A program made the position numbers and the translations under genes. From NCBI GenBank assembly GCA_036873135.1, contig JAPTYO010000005.1:18930666-18994665 (forward strand): a stretch of 64,000 nucleotides of DNA. The letters run 5' to 3'. Every line of letters begins with the position of its first letter. Position 1 is the first letter of the stretch. Positions 46,970 to 58,431 of this stretch are shown here, piece after piece. The stretch comes from Clarkia xantiana subsp. parviflora. Taxonomy: Eukaryota > Streptophyta > Magnoliopsida > Myrtales > Onagraceae. The notes below the pieces were generated by a model, which had not been told where the DNA came from, searched no databases, and saw nothing but the letters and a program-made list of their open reading frames with translations.

Positions 46970-47400
46970 AGACCCCACCAGCCAACAGGCAGAGGCAGGG
47001 GGCAGGGGGAGATAGTCATAACCCCTAACATAAGGAGACCCCACCAGCCAACAGGCAGAGGCAGGGGGCAGGGGGAGATAGTCATAACCCCTAACATAAG
47101 GAGACCCCACCAGCCAACAGGCAGAGGCAGGGGGCAGGGGGAGATAGTCATAACCCCTAACATAAGGAGACCCCACCAGCCAACAGGCAGAGGCAGGGGG
47201 CAGGGGGAGATAGTCATAACCCCTAACATAAGGAGACCCCACCAGCCAACAGGCAGAGGCAGGGGGCAGGGGGAGATAGTCATAACCCCCATCATAAGAA
47301 GACCCCACCAGCCAACAGGCAGAGGCAGGGGGCAGGGAGAGATAGTTACAACCCCCAGCACAGAGAGACCCCACGGGCCAACAAGCAGAGACAAGGGGCA
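46970..47400. repeat. 66-bp tandem array, element D
   Basis: About six units of 66 bp ('gaccccaccagccaacaggc' opening, '...gggagatagtcataacccc' later). Neighbouring units are nearly identical and the array decays at its right edge. Because 66 is divisible by three, two minus-strand frames stay open through it. It lies upstream of the antisense coding exons, probably inside their leader intron (about 46843-47612). Confidence 0.93.
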
Positions 47401-47612
47401 AAAGGAGATAATTATAATCCCAATATAGAAGACTTCGCCCGCCAATAAGCGGAAACATGAGGGTAAAAAGATGGAAAAATGACGAATCAAAGAGGACTAT
47501 ATTACCATGAAGACATACAAATCAAGAACAAGACAAGTAAGGAAACGATTGAAGGAGAAGCAGGATTAAATCCCTCAAAGGCAATGCTTACACAAAAAGA
47601 AAAAACACGTAC

Positions 47613-47721
47613 CTCAATGCGACGCGCACCCCGAGAAGCAAGCCTGACCAGAAATCCCACCGTCAAAAAGAAAAGAAGAGAAAAGGACAATGAGAATGAG
47701 GTAATCACTTCCCCTTTTATA
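47613..47721 (-). promoter_or_regulatory. TATA box and leader exon of the antisense gene, element D
   Basis: A minus-strand TATAAAA (47715-47721, in CTATAAAAGGGG) is followed by a short leader ending at a donor, GAG|GTACGTG (47613/47612). An acceptor CCGGTCAG (about 46843) just before the coding exon would complete a leader intron of about 770 bp. Inferred from sequence only. Confidence 0.45.
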
Positions 47722-48251
47722 GTACAAAGGATTAGGGTTTTTCTAAAGTCGCCGAATCAACACCGTTGAATTTTAGAAAGGAAAATTTCAAGGGACAAGA
47801 TTCAAAAACTAGTTCCCATTAACCACGGTTAAACTCACACTCACCATAGTTAACATCCCCTAAGGTTTATTTCCTAGTATCCCATACTTAGAAAAAAATT
47901 TCGGCCAAAATTAAATTTTTCCTCACTTAGATAGAATCCCGGCACGAATTTGAAGCATAAGTCACTTAGTTGCATCCGTATTACATCCTTGTAAGAGTAT
48001 GCATTTTTTTTAAGTATACACCGGTAGCAAAGATAGATTTACTGCTCCCGCCTCAGACGGACGCATGCTTAGGCATACGTCCGTGCTACTCTAACGTTTA
48101 CAACTCCTCTATCTCATAAGACAGGGGGCAGAGTCGAAGACACACATCCATGGGTAAGCTGGCACTCAGATGAAAGGTAGAAACCCCGGTTTCAAATTGC
48201 GCGTATCATACCATCCTGAAATAGAGTCAATCAAGGGTTAGGCCATTGGTT
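47722..48251. other. Region between the antisense promoter and the PPT, element D
   Basis: No ORF or repeat is seen; presumably upstream regulatory DNA of the antisense transcript. Confidence 0.35.
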
Positions 48252-48265
48252 GACTCGGGGGCATG
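48252..48265 (+). other. Polypurine tract of element D
   Basis: GACTCGGGGGCATG lies directly before the 3' LTR. Confidence 0.7.
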
Positions 48266-49039
48266 TGATGGATATACGCCCAATTTGAACCCGTTGACTT
48301 CCAAACCGTTGTATTTTTATCGTCCCATTAACGATCGTAAATCGAAACTTCAACCCGAACACTTCGCGAACACATCAACGGCTCGGACGAGGCCGGAGCG
48401 CTCGTCCGGCCGAGGCAAACTCACCTAGGTGAGGTTGGGTGGCCACACCCGACCTCCCCTAGGAGAGATCGGGTCAGCCAACCCGATCTCTCCTAGGAGG
48501 GATGGGCTTGGCCAACCCCATCCTCCCTAGGAGGGGTTGGGTGCCCTCACCCAACCCCTACCCTTGGGGGTCGGATTTCTCCTCCCCCCAAGGGCCCCTG
48601 CGCCATTTTCGGATACCCACACTCGGTTCGCGCCACCTACCTTCTCCGTATCCTAAGGTCTTAATTATGCGCTTAAAGGTTAATTAATTGTGTTTAAAGG
48701 TTAACGATGTCATTAAGCCACCTTAATGACACCGTTGCCTATAAATACCCCACCTTCACAACTCATTTGATCATCTTGGCAATTTGGATTATTTTGCTCT
48801 GACATCTCTCTAGTTTATCTCTCTAAAAACGACACTGACTTAGGCATCGGAGAGGGTTCACCAGGCACCACCCCCCCCTCTCTGTGTCTGGTACTGCCCC
48901 TTCTGCAGGAAAGAAGGAAGGAAGGAAGGAAAGACGCAAGGCGAAGCAGGGCAACCCGAGAATATCAGATCATCCGCATCTCCAGTGAGGAACGGGATTT
49001 GAGCCGATCATCCGTTGACCCAGATCTCGGAACCTAACA
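48266..49039 (+). repeat. 3' LTR of element D
   Basis: 774 bp, nearly identical to the 5' LTR. It lacks one palindromic unit and has a shorter GGAA run. Confidence 0.95.
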
Positions 49040-49044
49040 CTAAC

Positions 49045-49165
49045 AGTTAGAATAAATCTAAAAGCAATTTGATCGGAAGCAACTTCTTTTATTCATTAAC
49101 AACTCAAAGCTGGCTTACATCGGATCAATCGATAGACAATTTGCGCCATTCGCGGCGACTTAATA
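49045..49165 (-). other. Element C sequence right of D (downstream of integrase)
   Basis: Continuation of the C untranslated region, matching 29628-29755 of B in reverse. Confidence 0.85.
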
Positions 49166-51682
49166 TCAAACATGATACTTCTTCAAGTATGCGCCACTGA
49201 AGGAATGTTTCAACGTCTTGCCGTCAAGGTCTTCTAGCTTGTACGCATTCGGGGCTGGCATCCCTACAATCTTGTAAGGTCCCTCCCATTTCGGTGATAA
49301 CTTGTTGATCCGATCTTGATGAACGAACTCGTTCCTCCGCCAGACAAGTTCTCCAATGAAGAATTGTCGGGACTTGACACGCCGATTATAATACCTGGCT
49401 GTTGCCAGACGCATCCGAGCCTGAACTTCATCAGCCTTCCACCTTTTCTCTTCGAGCAAGTCCAGGTCCAGACGTCTCATTTCCTCGTTCGTCAGGGGCT
49501 CATAATACCTTCTGCGATGGGACGCCACCGCTATCTCCACGGGAGCAACTGCCTCCGTGCCATAAACAAGGCCAAACGGAGTCTCCCCCGTTGATTGCTT
49601 GGGTGTGGTTCTAACAGCCCACATCACGTTTTCGGGCTCATCTAGCCAATGACCCTGCAGGGCATAGACCCTCTTCTTCAAGCCATCCATCACGATCTTG
49701 TTGGCTGATTCGACTTGGCCATTAGTCTGAGCATGGTGGACGGAAGCTGTCCGATGCTCGATGTTCAATTCCTCCAGATACTCCTTCAGCTGAGCCCCAT
49801 TGAACGGAGGGCCATTATCGCTGATCAACACTCGAGGAACCCCATACCGGGATACGATCTGAGTTTGGAGGAACTTGAGGATCTGCTGCCCCGTCGTCTT
49901 GGCCAACGCCTTAGCCTCTATCCACTTCGAAAAGTAATCAATGGCTACGAGTAAATACTTGCACTGACCTTTTTCTTGTGGATGAGGTCCCACCAAGTCG
50001 ATGCCCCACTGCGCGAAGGGCCAGGCACTCCTGATGGACGTTAAGTCCGCGGCAGGAGCCACGATATTCGGAGCGTACCTCTGGCATGCATCACAGGACT
50101 GGACCATCGCTGTCGCTTCCTTGTTCATCGAAGGCCAATAGTAGCCTAAATTCAGCGCTTTCCTCACAATGGATCGGGCCCCTTCATGACAGGCCGCGAC
50201 TCTTTCGTGCAACTCTCTCAGGATCCGATTCGTATCAGGCTCCGCCACACATTTCTGAAAAGGCTTTACATGCCCCTTCTTGTATAACTGATTTTCCACC
50301 ATCACGTAGTTGCTCACGATTCGACGCAACCTAACAGCTGCCACTTCATCGTCGGGGAGTGCCCCCGTAATCAGATATGTGACTGTCGGGGTCATCCAGG
50401 TGGGTTTCTCTTCTTCCTCCGATCCCGCTTCAATAGCACATACCTCCGACGGATCGATGGTTGAGATAATCACGTTCTCCAGAAAGTGCACCTTCCGATT
50501 CTCCTCGGGGGATACGCCTAGGGCAAACTTGCTTAAAGTGTCTGCCTCCGCGTTTTCTTCCCTCGGGATTGCCTCGATGTCGAAGCTTCTGAAGCTTCCC
50601 TTCAAAGTCTGCACCTCGTGCAAATACTTCCTCATTGTCGGGCTCTTCGCTTCGTAATTCCCTTGGACTTGATTCACGATCAGGCTAGCATCACACTTCA
50701 CCTTTAAATGATCGACTCCCGTACCTTTGGCGATTTTAAGGCCCGTGATGAGAGCCTCATACTCAGCTTCATTGTTGGTGGCACTAAACGTCAAGGGCAA
50801 GGCATATCGCAGGGGCTCGCCTCCACCGGGCGGTATCAATACAAATCCTGCCCCCGATCCTTTTACACTTGATGAACCATCAGTGTACATCTCCCACGTG
50901 TTCTCCTTATTTGGCTGTTCTGGCTGTTCTGGCTGTTCTGCTATCCGGACCTCCATGATTGCCCCCTCTACAGGACCTGCTTCTTCCAGATCGAGTGCTG
51001 TAGACTCTACTATAAAATCTGCCAATGCCTGGCCCTTAATAGCGGTTCTCGGAGCAAAGTGAATACGGAACTCCGTAAGCTCGATGACCCATTTCACCAA
51101 TCTCCCCGATGCCTCCGGTCGGTTCAAAAAGTGCTTCAAGGGCTGATTAGTCAACACCGTAACTTCGTGGGCATGGAAGTAAGGCCGTAGCTTTCGCGCA
51201 ACAACAATCAACGCAAAGAGATACTTCTCAATAGCGGGATAATTCATTTCAGATTTGGCAAACGCCTTGCTTACATAATAAACAGGAACTTTGTTGCCCT
51301 TGACAATCTTTATTAAAACAGAACTAACAGCAACTTCAGAAACAACCAAATAGAGATAAAGCGGCTCGCCTGGAACCGGCTTCGCCAACGGCGGAAGGGT
51401 ACGGAGGTGTTGCTTAAGTGCTTGGAATGCCTCCTCGCACTTGTCGGACCATTCAAACTTCTTGTGGGCCCTTAGCACATCAAAAAATGGCATGGCTCGG
51501 TCACTTGCCTTGGATAAGAAACGATTCATCGCGGCCAATCGTCCATTCAGCACCTGGACCTCCCGATGGGTTTTCGGAGACTGCATCTCCTCAATTGCTC
51601 TCAGCTTCTCGGGATTCACCTCGATTCCCCGTTGGCTCACCATAAATCCCAGGAATTTCCCCGAGTCACCCCGAAAGCACAC
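49166..51682 (-). pseudogene. RT C-terminus, both RNase H domains and integrase of element C
   Basis: A long open frame of about 838 codons. It holds the RT thumb ('GIEVNPEKLRAIEEMQ'), the first RNase H (leading Asp lost), the second RNase H ('EMYTDGSSSVKGSGAG', 'NNEAEYEALITGL', 'VKCDASLIVNQ', 'AEADTLSK'), the integrase zinc domain ('CHEGARS', 'CDACQRY') and core ('WGIDLVGP', 'ISDNGPPF', 'QVESANK'). It ends 'GAYLKKYHV'. This is the most complete RNase H-INT of the A-C group. It is separated from the rest of RT by a frameshift near 51665-51680 ('CAFGV'). Confidence 0.92.
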
Positions 51683-52440
51683 TTGTCCGGGTTCAAACGA
51701 ACCTGATGAAACTTCATCCGCTCAAACGCCCCCGCCAAATCACGGACATGGTCTCCTGCCTGTCGGGACTTCACCAGCATGTCATCCACATAAGCCTCCA
51801 TGGTCTTTCCCAGCATGTCTCCGAACAACTTTTTCACCATCCTCTGGTAAGTTGCTCCAGCATTGATCAGTCCGAAGGGCATAACGTCGTAGTGATAAAC
51901 ATCACTATCAGCATAGAAGGCCGTGTGGGGAGCATCCTCCTTCGCCATCTTTATCTGGTTGTAACCAGAATAAGCATCCATGAAGCTCAGCAGCTCATGT
52001 CCCGATGTGGCATCCACCAACTGGTCAATCCTCGGGAGCGGATAACAATCCTTCGGGCAAGCTTTATTCAAGTCGCGGAAATCGACACACATCCGCTACT
52101 TCCCATTACTCTTCCTACACAGGACCGGGTTAGCGACCCAAGTCTGGAATCGGAGCTCCTTAATGAATCCAGCGTCGAGCAGCCTGCCCACCTCCTGCTG
52201 AATCGCGATCCTCTTATACGCGCCCATCGGACGCCTCTTCTGCGCGATAGGCTTGATCGCGAGATCAATCTTCAGCTCGTGCACTATCACGTCGGGGCTG
52301 ATTCCTGGCATATCGCTCGGGGACCAGGCAAACAGCTCCTTAAACTCCTTCAGGAGCTCGATCAATTCTCGGGCTCTTTCCTCCGACAAAGCAGACCCGA
52401 TCTTCACTTTCCTTTTGAGTTCCGTCAATCTCGACCTCTT
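51637..52440 (-). pseudogene. RT N-terminal part of element C
   Basis: Two open pieces in order. 52096-52428 holds the linker ('FAWSPSDMPG') and 'RFQTWVANPVL', ending at TAG 52093-52095 where TGG is expected ('NGK|W'). 51637-52092 holds 'RDLNKACPKD', 'PFGLINAGATYQ' and an intact YVDD. A further frame change near 52430 separates them from protease. Confidence 0.88.
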
Positions 52441-53457
52441 TCAGATCCTCCATGGGGGCGGGACGCCCAAAATCCTCTCGAGGATCGGCATCAGTCTGCA
52501 GGACAGCCATGGTTTCCCTCCTTCTCCTTTGGGTGGCGTTAACATAACACCTTCTTGACGCCACCTGGTCACCCTTGACCTCTCGACCCCATTGTCAGTC
52601 GGGAACTTCATCTTCTGGTGGACGGTCGAGGCGACTGCCATGAGAGGGTTGATGGTGGTCCTCCCGATAATAGCGTTATACGTCCCCGCAAACTCTACCA
52701 CGACGAAATCCACGTTCCGCCTTTCCATCGGTAAGGTAATCATTCCCAACAGATAGGAAGTAGAACCAGAGAATCCTACCATCGGGAAGTTCACCTGTGT
52801 CAGGTCCTTCTTTGTCTTTCCCATGGCTTCCAGGGCGTCCATGAAAAGAATGTCGGAGGAGCTCCCTCCGTCTATCAGGATCCGCTTCATCTCGAATCCG
52901 TCCACGTCCAGGGTCACGACCAAGGCGTCGTCGTGAGGGCTCTCCATGCCTATCAAATCCTCCGCTGAGAAAGAAATCACCATTTCTTCCTTTACAGTCC
53001 ACGACCGGGACCTCTTGCCTAGCACCACAGCAGCAGAGATGCGGGAAGCATAATTCTCCCGAGAAGCAGAGGTATCACCTCCCGCCGCCATTCCTCCGTG
53101 AATGACATTAATGGTTCCCCGCCTCTCCTTACGGGTACCGGAGGATTCCGGCTCAACCTTCGTCTTCTTTGGGGACCGGTCGCGGGACTTGGAACGAGAC
53201 CGTGACCGAGTTTTGGAACGGGATCGACACCTTCCCCTTCCGACAAACTCCTTAAGCTTCCCCTTCTGGATCAGCTTCTCTATCTCCTTCTTCAGCTCCC
53301 GACAGTTATCTGTGTCGTGACCATTGGCTCGATGGTACCGACAGTAACGATCAGAGCGACCTCCCAAGAACTCACCTTCTTTCCTCGGGGGGTATCGGGC
53401 GAGACCCTGCTGATCCATCACCGCTAGCACGGAGGTCATCGAACTGTTGAGGGGCAC
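52441..53457 (-). pseudogene. Zinc knuckle, RS tail and protease of element C
   Basis: An open frame with the CHHC knuckle ('CRYHRANGHDTDNC'), the RS-rich tail (SRSKTRSRSRSKSRDRS), 'VIHGGMAAGGDTSASRE' and the protease active site LIDGGSSSDILF. A short in-frame deletion after 'GMITLP' removes the 'VEFGSGWK' stretch seen in A and B. The frame breaks near 52590, before the RT linker. Confidence 0.88.
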
Positions 53458-54797
53458 GTTGCGACCCTCGCAGTTATCCTTCCTCGGAGGACGTTTGTCC
53501 TCCCTTCTATCGGGGCGACCACGGCTCCTACTTCCCTCCGATTTGTCGCTCCCTTTGCGATCATCCGACAGCTTGGACTATGGCTTTCCTCTTCCTGACT
53601 TCGGAGGATCAAGCTCTCCGGCAGCAATCTTCGACTCCTGCACGTCGATTTGCTGCTTCACCCTCGCTTGTAAGGCCTCCATGCTCCACACAGCCTTCGC
53701 GGCTACACTGTGCATCAGATCGGAACCATACGGAGCAGTCAAGTTCCGAAGGAAAGTACGGATAGTCTCTCCCTCCGATATCTCCTCATCGATCTCCGCG
53801 GCACTAGCAGTGAACCGTTGGTAGTAATATGCCAACGACTCGTCGGATCTCTGCACCACATGGGTCAAAGACCTCACACTCTTCAAGAGACGCCTACGAC
53901 CCTGATACTGCTTGATGAAGTGGTCGTGCATATCGGCCCAGCAAGTAATGCTTCCCGGCGGTAGGCTAAAAAACCATGTCATGGCCCTTTCTCCCAAGGT
54001 GATCGGGAACAGCGAACACACGAGGTCATCATTCGAGGTCCTACCCATACAGGCCTGGACATGCCTCTGAACATGGCGGACCGGGTCTCCTTCACCATCA
54101 TACTCCTTGATGGTCGGGATGCCTAGCCCTGGCGGGGCGACATTATCCAGCAGCCGTGGAACAAAAGGATGAGTGGATCGGTCCCTCAGCTCCGATGTCA
54201 TATGCTTCTGATCGCCCATGCAGATGTTGACGATTTTCACCACCTGGTCGGGGGTGATGGGGCCATTCAGGGGAATGGTCCTGTGTTGCACTGGTCCGGG
54301 ACCATCAACCACGAAGTTCTCCGAGTGCGCGGGTTCCTTACCCTTATTCCTGGGCTGAACCTCCTGAACCTCCTGTTCTTCGTGAACCTCCCTTGGAGGA
54401 GGTGGAGGCAACTCTTCCCGTGGAGGCAACTCCTCTGCCCTCTTGGCAGCCTCTCTTTTGTCCAGCAGAGCCTCCATGGCCGCCAAGAACATAGGCATAG
54501 CATCTGCTACTGCCTTGGCCAACTCCGAGTTTGAGGAAGCACCTACCTCCCTTTGAGGGATTTCTTCTCTGTGCACCACCGGATTTGGAGGAGCATCCAC
54601 CTCCCTTCGCGGGATATCCTCCCTGTTCACCGCTGTGTCTCGGACTGAGACCTCATAATCTCCACCATGCCCCCTGTTTGAGAAACAGCAGGGTGCTCAC
54701 CATGTTCAGCAACATACTCTGGCAACGGGGAATTCACAGTTTCAGCAGGGCGAGAACTGCCGGCCTGGACTTGCTTCTTCTTGCCACCACCAGCCAT
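53458..54797 (-). pseudogene. gag of element C
   Basis: The likely start is ATG 54795-54797 ('MAGGGKKKQVQ'). The frame shifts near 54640-54660, then continues as about 350 codons ('IPRREVDAPPNP', 'GPITPDQVVKIVNICMG', 'YDGEGDPVRHVQ', 'WFFSLPPG') to TAG 53578-53580, where TCG is expected. Gag and pol probably formed one frame originally. Confidence 0.88.
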
Positions 54798-54833
54798 CGA
54801 TCTAGTAGAAACTATTTTGGCTTTTCGTAAGAT

Positions 54834-54850
54834 TCCCACAGACGGCGCTA
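54834..54850 (-). other. Primer binding site of element C (altered)
   Basis: Minus strand TAGCGCCGTCTGTGGGA where A and B have TGGCGCC. The second base, needed to pair with the tRNA CCA end, is changed. Confidence 0.7.
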
Positions 54851-54851
54851 A

Positions 54852-55588
54852 TGTTGGATCACGGTCGAAGCTCCGTTACGTTCTTGACGGAAAGCTTGAA
54901 TTCCTGGGCTCCGCGTAATCCTGCAAAAGGGGATGACCTGGGTGGTGACCCAGAATCCCTCTCCGATGCCTAAATGAGTGTATGAACGATGGGGTGGTAA
55001 ACAGTAATCTAAGCTCGTATTAGAATGTGTGTTTTCTGAGGTAACTTCCTCCTTTATATAGGAGGGGAAGTTACTCAGTTACCTGTAACCGCGCCTGGCA
55101 GTTTTACCCATATTCCGTATATCTCGTTCGGGATTCCGTGTATCTCGCCCCATGCTCCGCGTATCTCGCCCAAACTCCGCGTATGTCGGGCACGCCCAGC
55201 GTATCTCAGGGGAGTTTATCTGTATCTCAACCGTCTCCCCACTACCCTATTTAGTAGGCGGGTTTCTTGGTCTTATCCTCTGATCACAAGTCCCAATTCA
55301 TATCGGGGACTCCAGAGTTATCTCATTCTAGGTCACCACCCAGGACCCCTCGTCCCACGGGACAGGGCCAGCTTCCTCGGGGCTTTATTATCGGGGCCTT
55401 CTCAAAGGCATATCGGGGCCTACTCAGAGGTTTCTCGTCGGGAGCATTCAGCTCATATATCGGGACCGATCTCGTTGGAACCCTTCATACTGGGCTTCTG
55501 GACCTTCCAGGTCTTTCACGAGGCCCACTGGACTTATTCGCCGTCTATTAACTGTTAACGGGGCTAACGATTACATCGGAACCCATCA
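54852..55588 (-). repeat. 5' LTR of element C
   Basis: 737 bp, about 11 differences from the 3' LTR. The TATA inverted repeat is near 55055. Followed by the target duplication ACTGC. Confidence 0.95.
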
Positions 55589-55593
55589 ACTGC

Positions 55594-56136
55594 GTATCTT
55601 TGAAGTGGAGAGACATTGATATAAAATCTGAATCTTGCTCTACTAACTTCATTTCTGTTTGGAAATATAACAAAAAAAATTAAAACCAAGTCAAAGCTAT
55701 AAACTTTAATTATCATGAATAAAAAAATGAAAGATTTGGACACTCTCACATGAAAACTACATTAACAACACTGAATTTTTAGTCAAGTTGCTAATGTCAG
55801 CATAAATGTGACTTACCAGCCTTTGTCATGTCTAGAAGAGTGATTCTTGTTGTATAGTAAGTTAATCTGGTGCTCAATTCCTGGACACTGAACTTGCAGA
55901 AACATTCAAAGACCACCATGTAAGTGACTCTTCCACTTGGTTTCTCCACTCATCTGGACAGATGCAAAGCTTGAGCAGCAACTCCCCAGATGTTGGAAAT
56001 CATATATTAGCATTCGAACCCAGCAAAGTGTCACGTGCCTGGAAAACTGGTACAAGTTGGAGCACACCCAACGTCTACTACTTCTAGAGTAGCTTTTGTA
56101 AATAAAGCTCTTTAGGGGAGTAGTAGTAGGAAACCA
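55594..56136. other. Host DNA right of element C
   Basis: AT-rich. A minus-strand open stretch near 55594-55640 continues the candidate exon at 34690-34814. No other feature is seen. Confidence 0.3.
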
Positions 56137-56526
56137 AGCCAGGACGTGATGGATGTGGATCTCTCCCCCCCATACATGGGGTGTCGCTTGAAAGCCAATG
56201 GCTAGTTTCCAATGTCCTGGTTGTTATCGGTAAGACGTTGCATATCCTTCGGGATCCTGCTGGTTCGAGAGCTAATGACGCTCTCCTGATGATGGCCAGG
56301 GCAGGCCGAAAACCAGTTAAGCTGCTCTCCGGAGCAAAGACCCCTAACCACGACCCGTTCCGTCCGTATGCGCAGTGCGAGTTGGGATTCGAGAACTGAT
56401 CTTGGGAGAGAAGAGGGCTGATCTGGACGTGGGAGTGCCGGATGCCCCGCGGGCGTATTCCACTGGGAGCGTGGAAAGCTCCAAGCCCGTGACAAAAGCC
56501 TGCTTGTGTTATTGAAGACAGACAAC
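56137..56526. other. GC-rich island of unknown origin
   Basis: A sharply GC-richer block inside AT-rich DNA, without a credible gene. A larger unit 55993-56526 would start TGTTGG and end CAACA like an LTR, but no target duplication was found. An organelle-derived insert is another possibility. Confidence 0.35.
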
Positions 56527-57376
56527 AATTTTAATTAAAGAGAACTATAGTAGGCTTTACAGATGTATTTGTCTTGCCAATGAATAACCTCAGACTGATT
56601 AGTTCCATCTGATGTGCGGGGAATGTACTTATTTTACAAAGTGATGTAAATTGTGTAATCAACGCCAACCCACTTCAGCCTTATAGTCCTGACTCTATGC
56701 ACCATGCCTCCCAGTTTCAGCATTCCCATTCTTTTTCCATATTAATCATATCATATCATATCATAACATCAATCTATCTAAGCAAGAAAGACTCACTGAG
56801 AATATGCAGCAACAAAAGACCATGAATGCATAAGTAACATCGTAAAAGACTCTTTGCCTTCCTTGACGACACAATTCATCCGGGGAGCTGGATCTGCTGC
56901 TGGGTGATTATCTTTTGACCAACATATGAAGATACACATAGAATTGAAAGCATCCATAAAAAAGTGCCACTTAGAGAGAAGGTAAAAGTGAGTTAGGTCA
57001 CCTCTTAGAGAAAACATGCTCATATTCCTTCATATAATGGTAAGAAGAATGGTTTTGAGTAAAGCTAGTGAGATATATATGCATATGAATATGTTTGTTG
57101 GTTTATTTGTCGGTTTAATCTTTTAGCACTTCCAGCCATCTTAAAAATGGGATTGATGAGATGTTTGATTATGGACTTCAAAGTTCCAACTTTCATTTCT
57201 TGGCTGAAAATAATATTTGTAACTCAAGTTTTATTTTTCTATCTGCAAATGACATTTATAAAGCACAACATGATTTTGCTTTTCGACGCATTTTCAAAGT
57301 CGGATGTTTGCAATACTAACTATAAATTCCTTATTTTCACTGAATTTATAGATGATTTGAGATGCCTAACAAACGA
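56527..57376. other. AT-rich host DNA
   Basis: A minus-strand open stretch (56793-57023) includes 'WSKDNHPAADPAP' and shares the block 'gctttcaattct...atgtgtatcttc' with 57760-57810. This hints at duplicated exon-like sequence. No gene is assigned. Confidence 0.25.
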
Positions 57377-58013
57377 TTGAATAACTACTTACATGTTCTC
57401 ATCTTCACAGTATCATGTGACAATACATATGCAAGGACTTCCCTGTAACATCAAATAAATACATCAAGCACTGTCAAAATATGTATCTACATTTACCATG
57501 AAAAATTATATATTCATTTCAGTAACAAATAACATAAAAATCTGAATTGGATAACATTTGATTCATTTCAAATCAATATACTCACCTATTGTCCAAAGAA
57601 GTCTTTGTACTCCATCTGCACTTTATTAAAACCGAAACAAACCAGTACTAAACAAAAAAAAATCTCAAATTTCATATATGAGCAATAAAATATCCCTATC
57701 TTCACAATATTCTGAGATAATATATATGCAGCTTCCTTATAAGATCACATAAATACAACAATTGCTCAGAAGATACACACATCCAAGAATTGAAAGCATT
57801 CTCCAATTTCCACCACAGTTGGACTTCCACGATCACCATTTCCGATAAATCGTAAAAATATGAATTGAATAACATTTGATTCATTTCAAATCAATATACT
57901 CACCTATTGTCCAAAGGAGTCTTTCTACTCCATCTGCACTTTATTAAAACCAAACAAACCAGTACTAAACAAAAAAAAAATCCCAAATTTCATATATCAG
58001 CAATAAAATATCC
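57377..58013. repeat. Tandem duplication of about 317 bp
   Basis: The end of each unit is nearly identical (57535-57694 against 57852-58013: '...catttgattcatttcaaatc', 'actcacctattgtccaaag', 'accagtactaaacaaaaaaa'). The first halves are more diverged. Confidence 0.85.
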
Positions 58014-58431
58014 CAAAGCAGTAGTAAACAACCCGATAGTGCAAAATGACCACATGAAATGTGTAGCATACAGATCGAATCAATGATTGTTGACTGTTCA
58101 AGAAGCAAATATATATATAGCATAAAAAGGTCGGGCTGTCACATTGCTTGCAACCTAGAACTTTTTAGATCATGGGTTTGGAATTGTAGAGAGCATGGGT
58201 TAAGAATGCAGAAGATGCTTCTTAAAAACAAAACGTAGAATCCATAAATTGTTAATCGAATTGCAGCATCCTCTGCTTCTTCACTTGCATGCTAGATTGT
58301 TGGTACTCATCAAATTGCTTGTTCATACATTTATTTTTATTATTATATAGAAGAACCTATACTCCCCAAAGTTAGGTAAAAGAAAGCGAACAGAACCCTA
58401 AGAAATAAAAATAATTTTGTAAGAACAATAC

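Larger units (their letters stand above)
39447..49039 (+). mobile_element. LTR retrotransposon D, Tat type without gag, nested in C, young
   Basis: LTRs 39447-40266 and 48266-49039 (TGATGGATATACG...CCTAACA) are flanked by the target duplication CTAAC (39442-39446 and 49040-49044). They differ by about 3-4 substitutions, one palindromic unit and the length of a GGAA run, so insertion is recent. Order: PBS, PR-RT-RNase H-second RNase H-INT in one frame, a 49-bp array, an antisense spliced gene, a 66-bp array, PPT, LTR. There is no gag or zinc knuckle anywhere in the element. Pol has one stop (43690). Confidence 0.95.
34815..55588 (-). mobile_element. LTR retrotransposon C, Ty3/gypsy Tat type, minus strand, split by element D
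   Basis: Two 737-bp LTRs (34815-35551 and 54852-55588) are flanked by the target duplication ACTGC (34810-34814 and 55589-55593). Without D and its target duplication the element is about 11.2 kb. LTRs differ at about 11 sites by eye (1.5%). Order on the minus strand: 5' LTR at right, gag, PR, RT, RNase H, second RNase H, INT, subrepeats (holding D), aORF (plus strand), PPT, 3' LTR at left. Frameshifts and stops disable it. Confidence 0.95.

Noticed and set aside
46919..47490. Two overlapping minus-strand ORFs of about 180 codons with 22-residue repeats
   Set aside because: Both frames are open only because the 66-bp repeat is a multiple of three and lacks stops. The region fits better as a leader intron.
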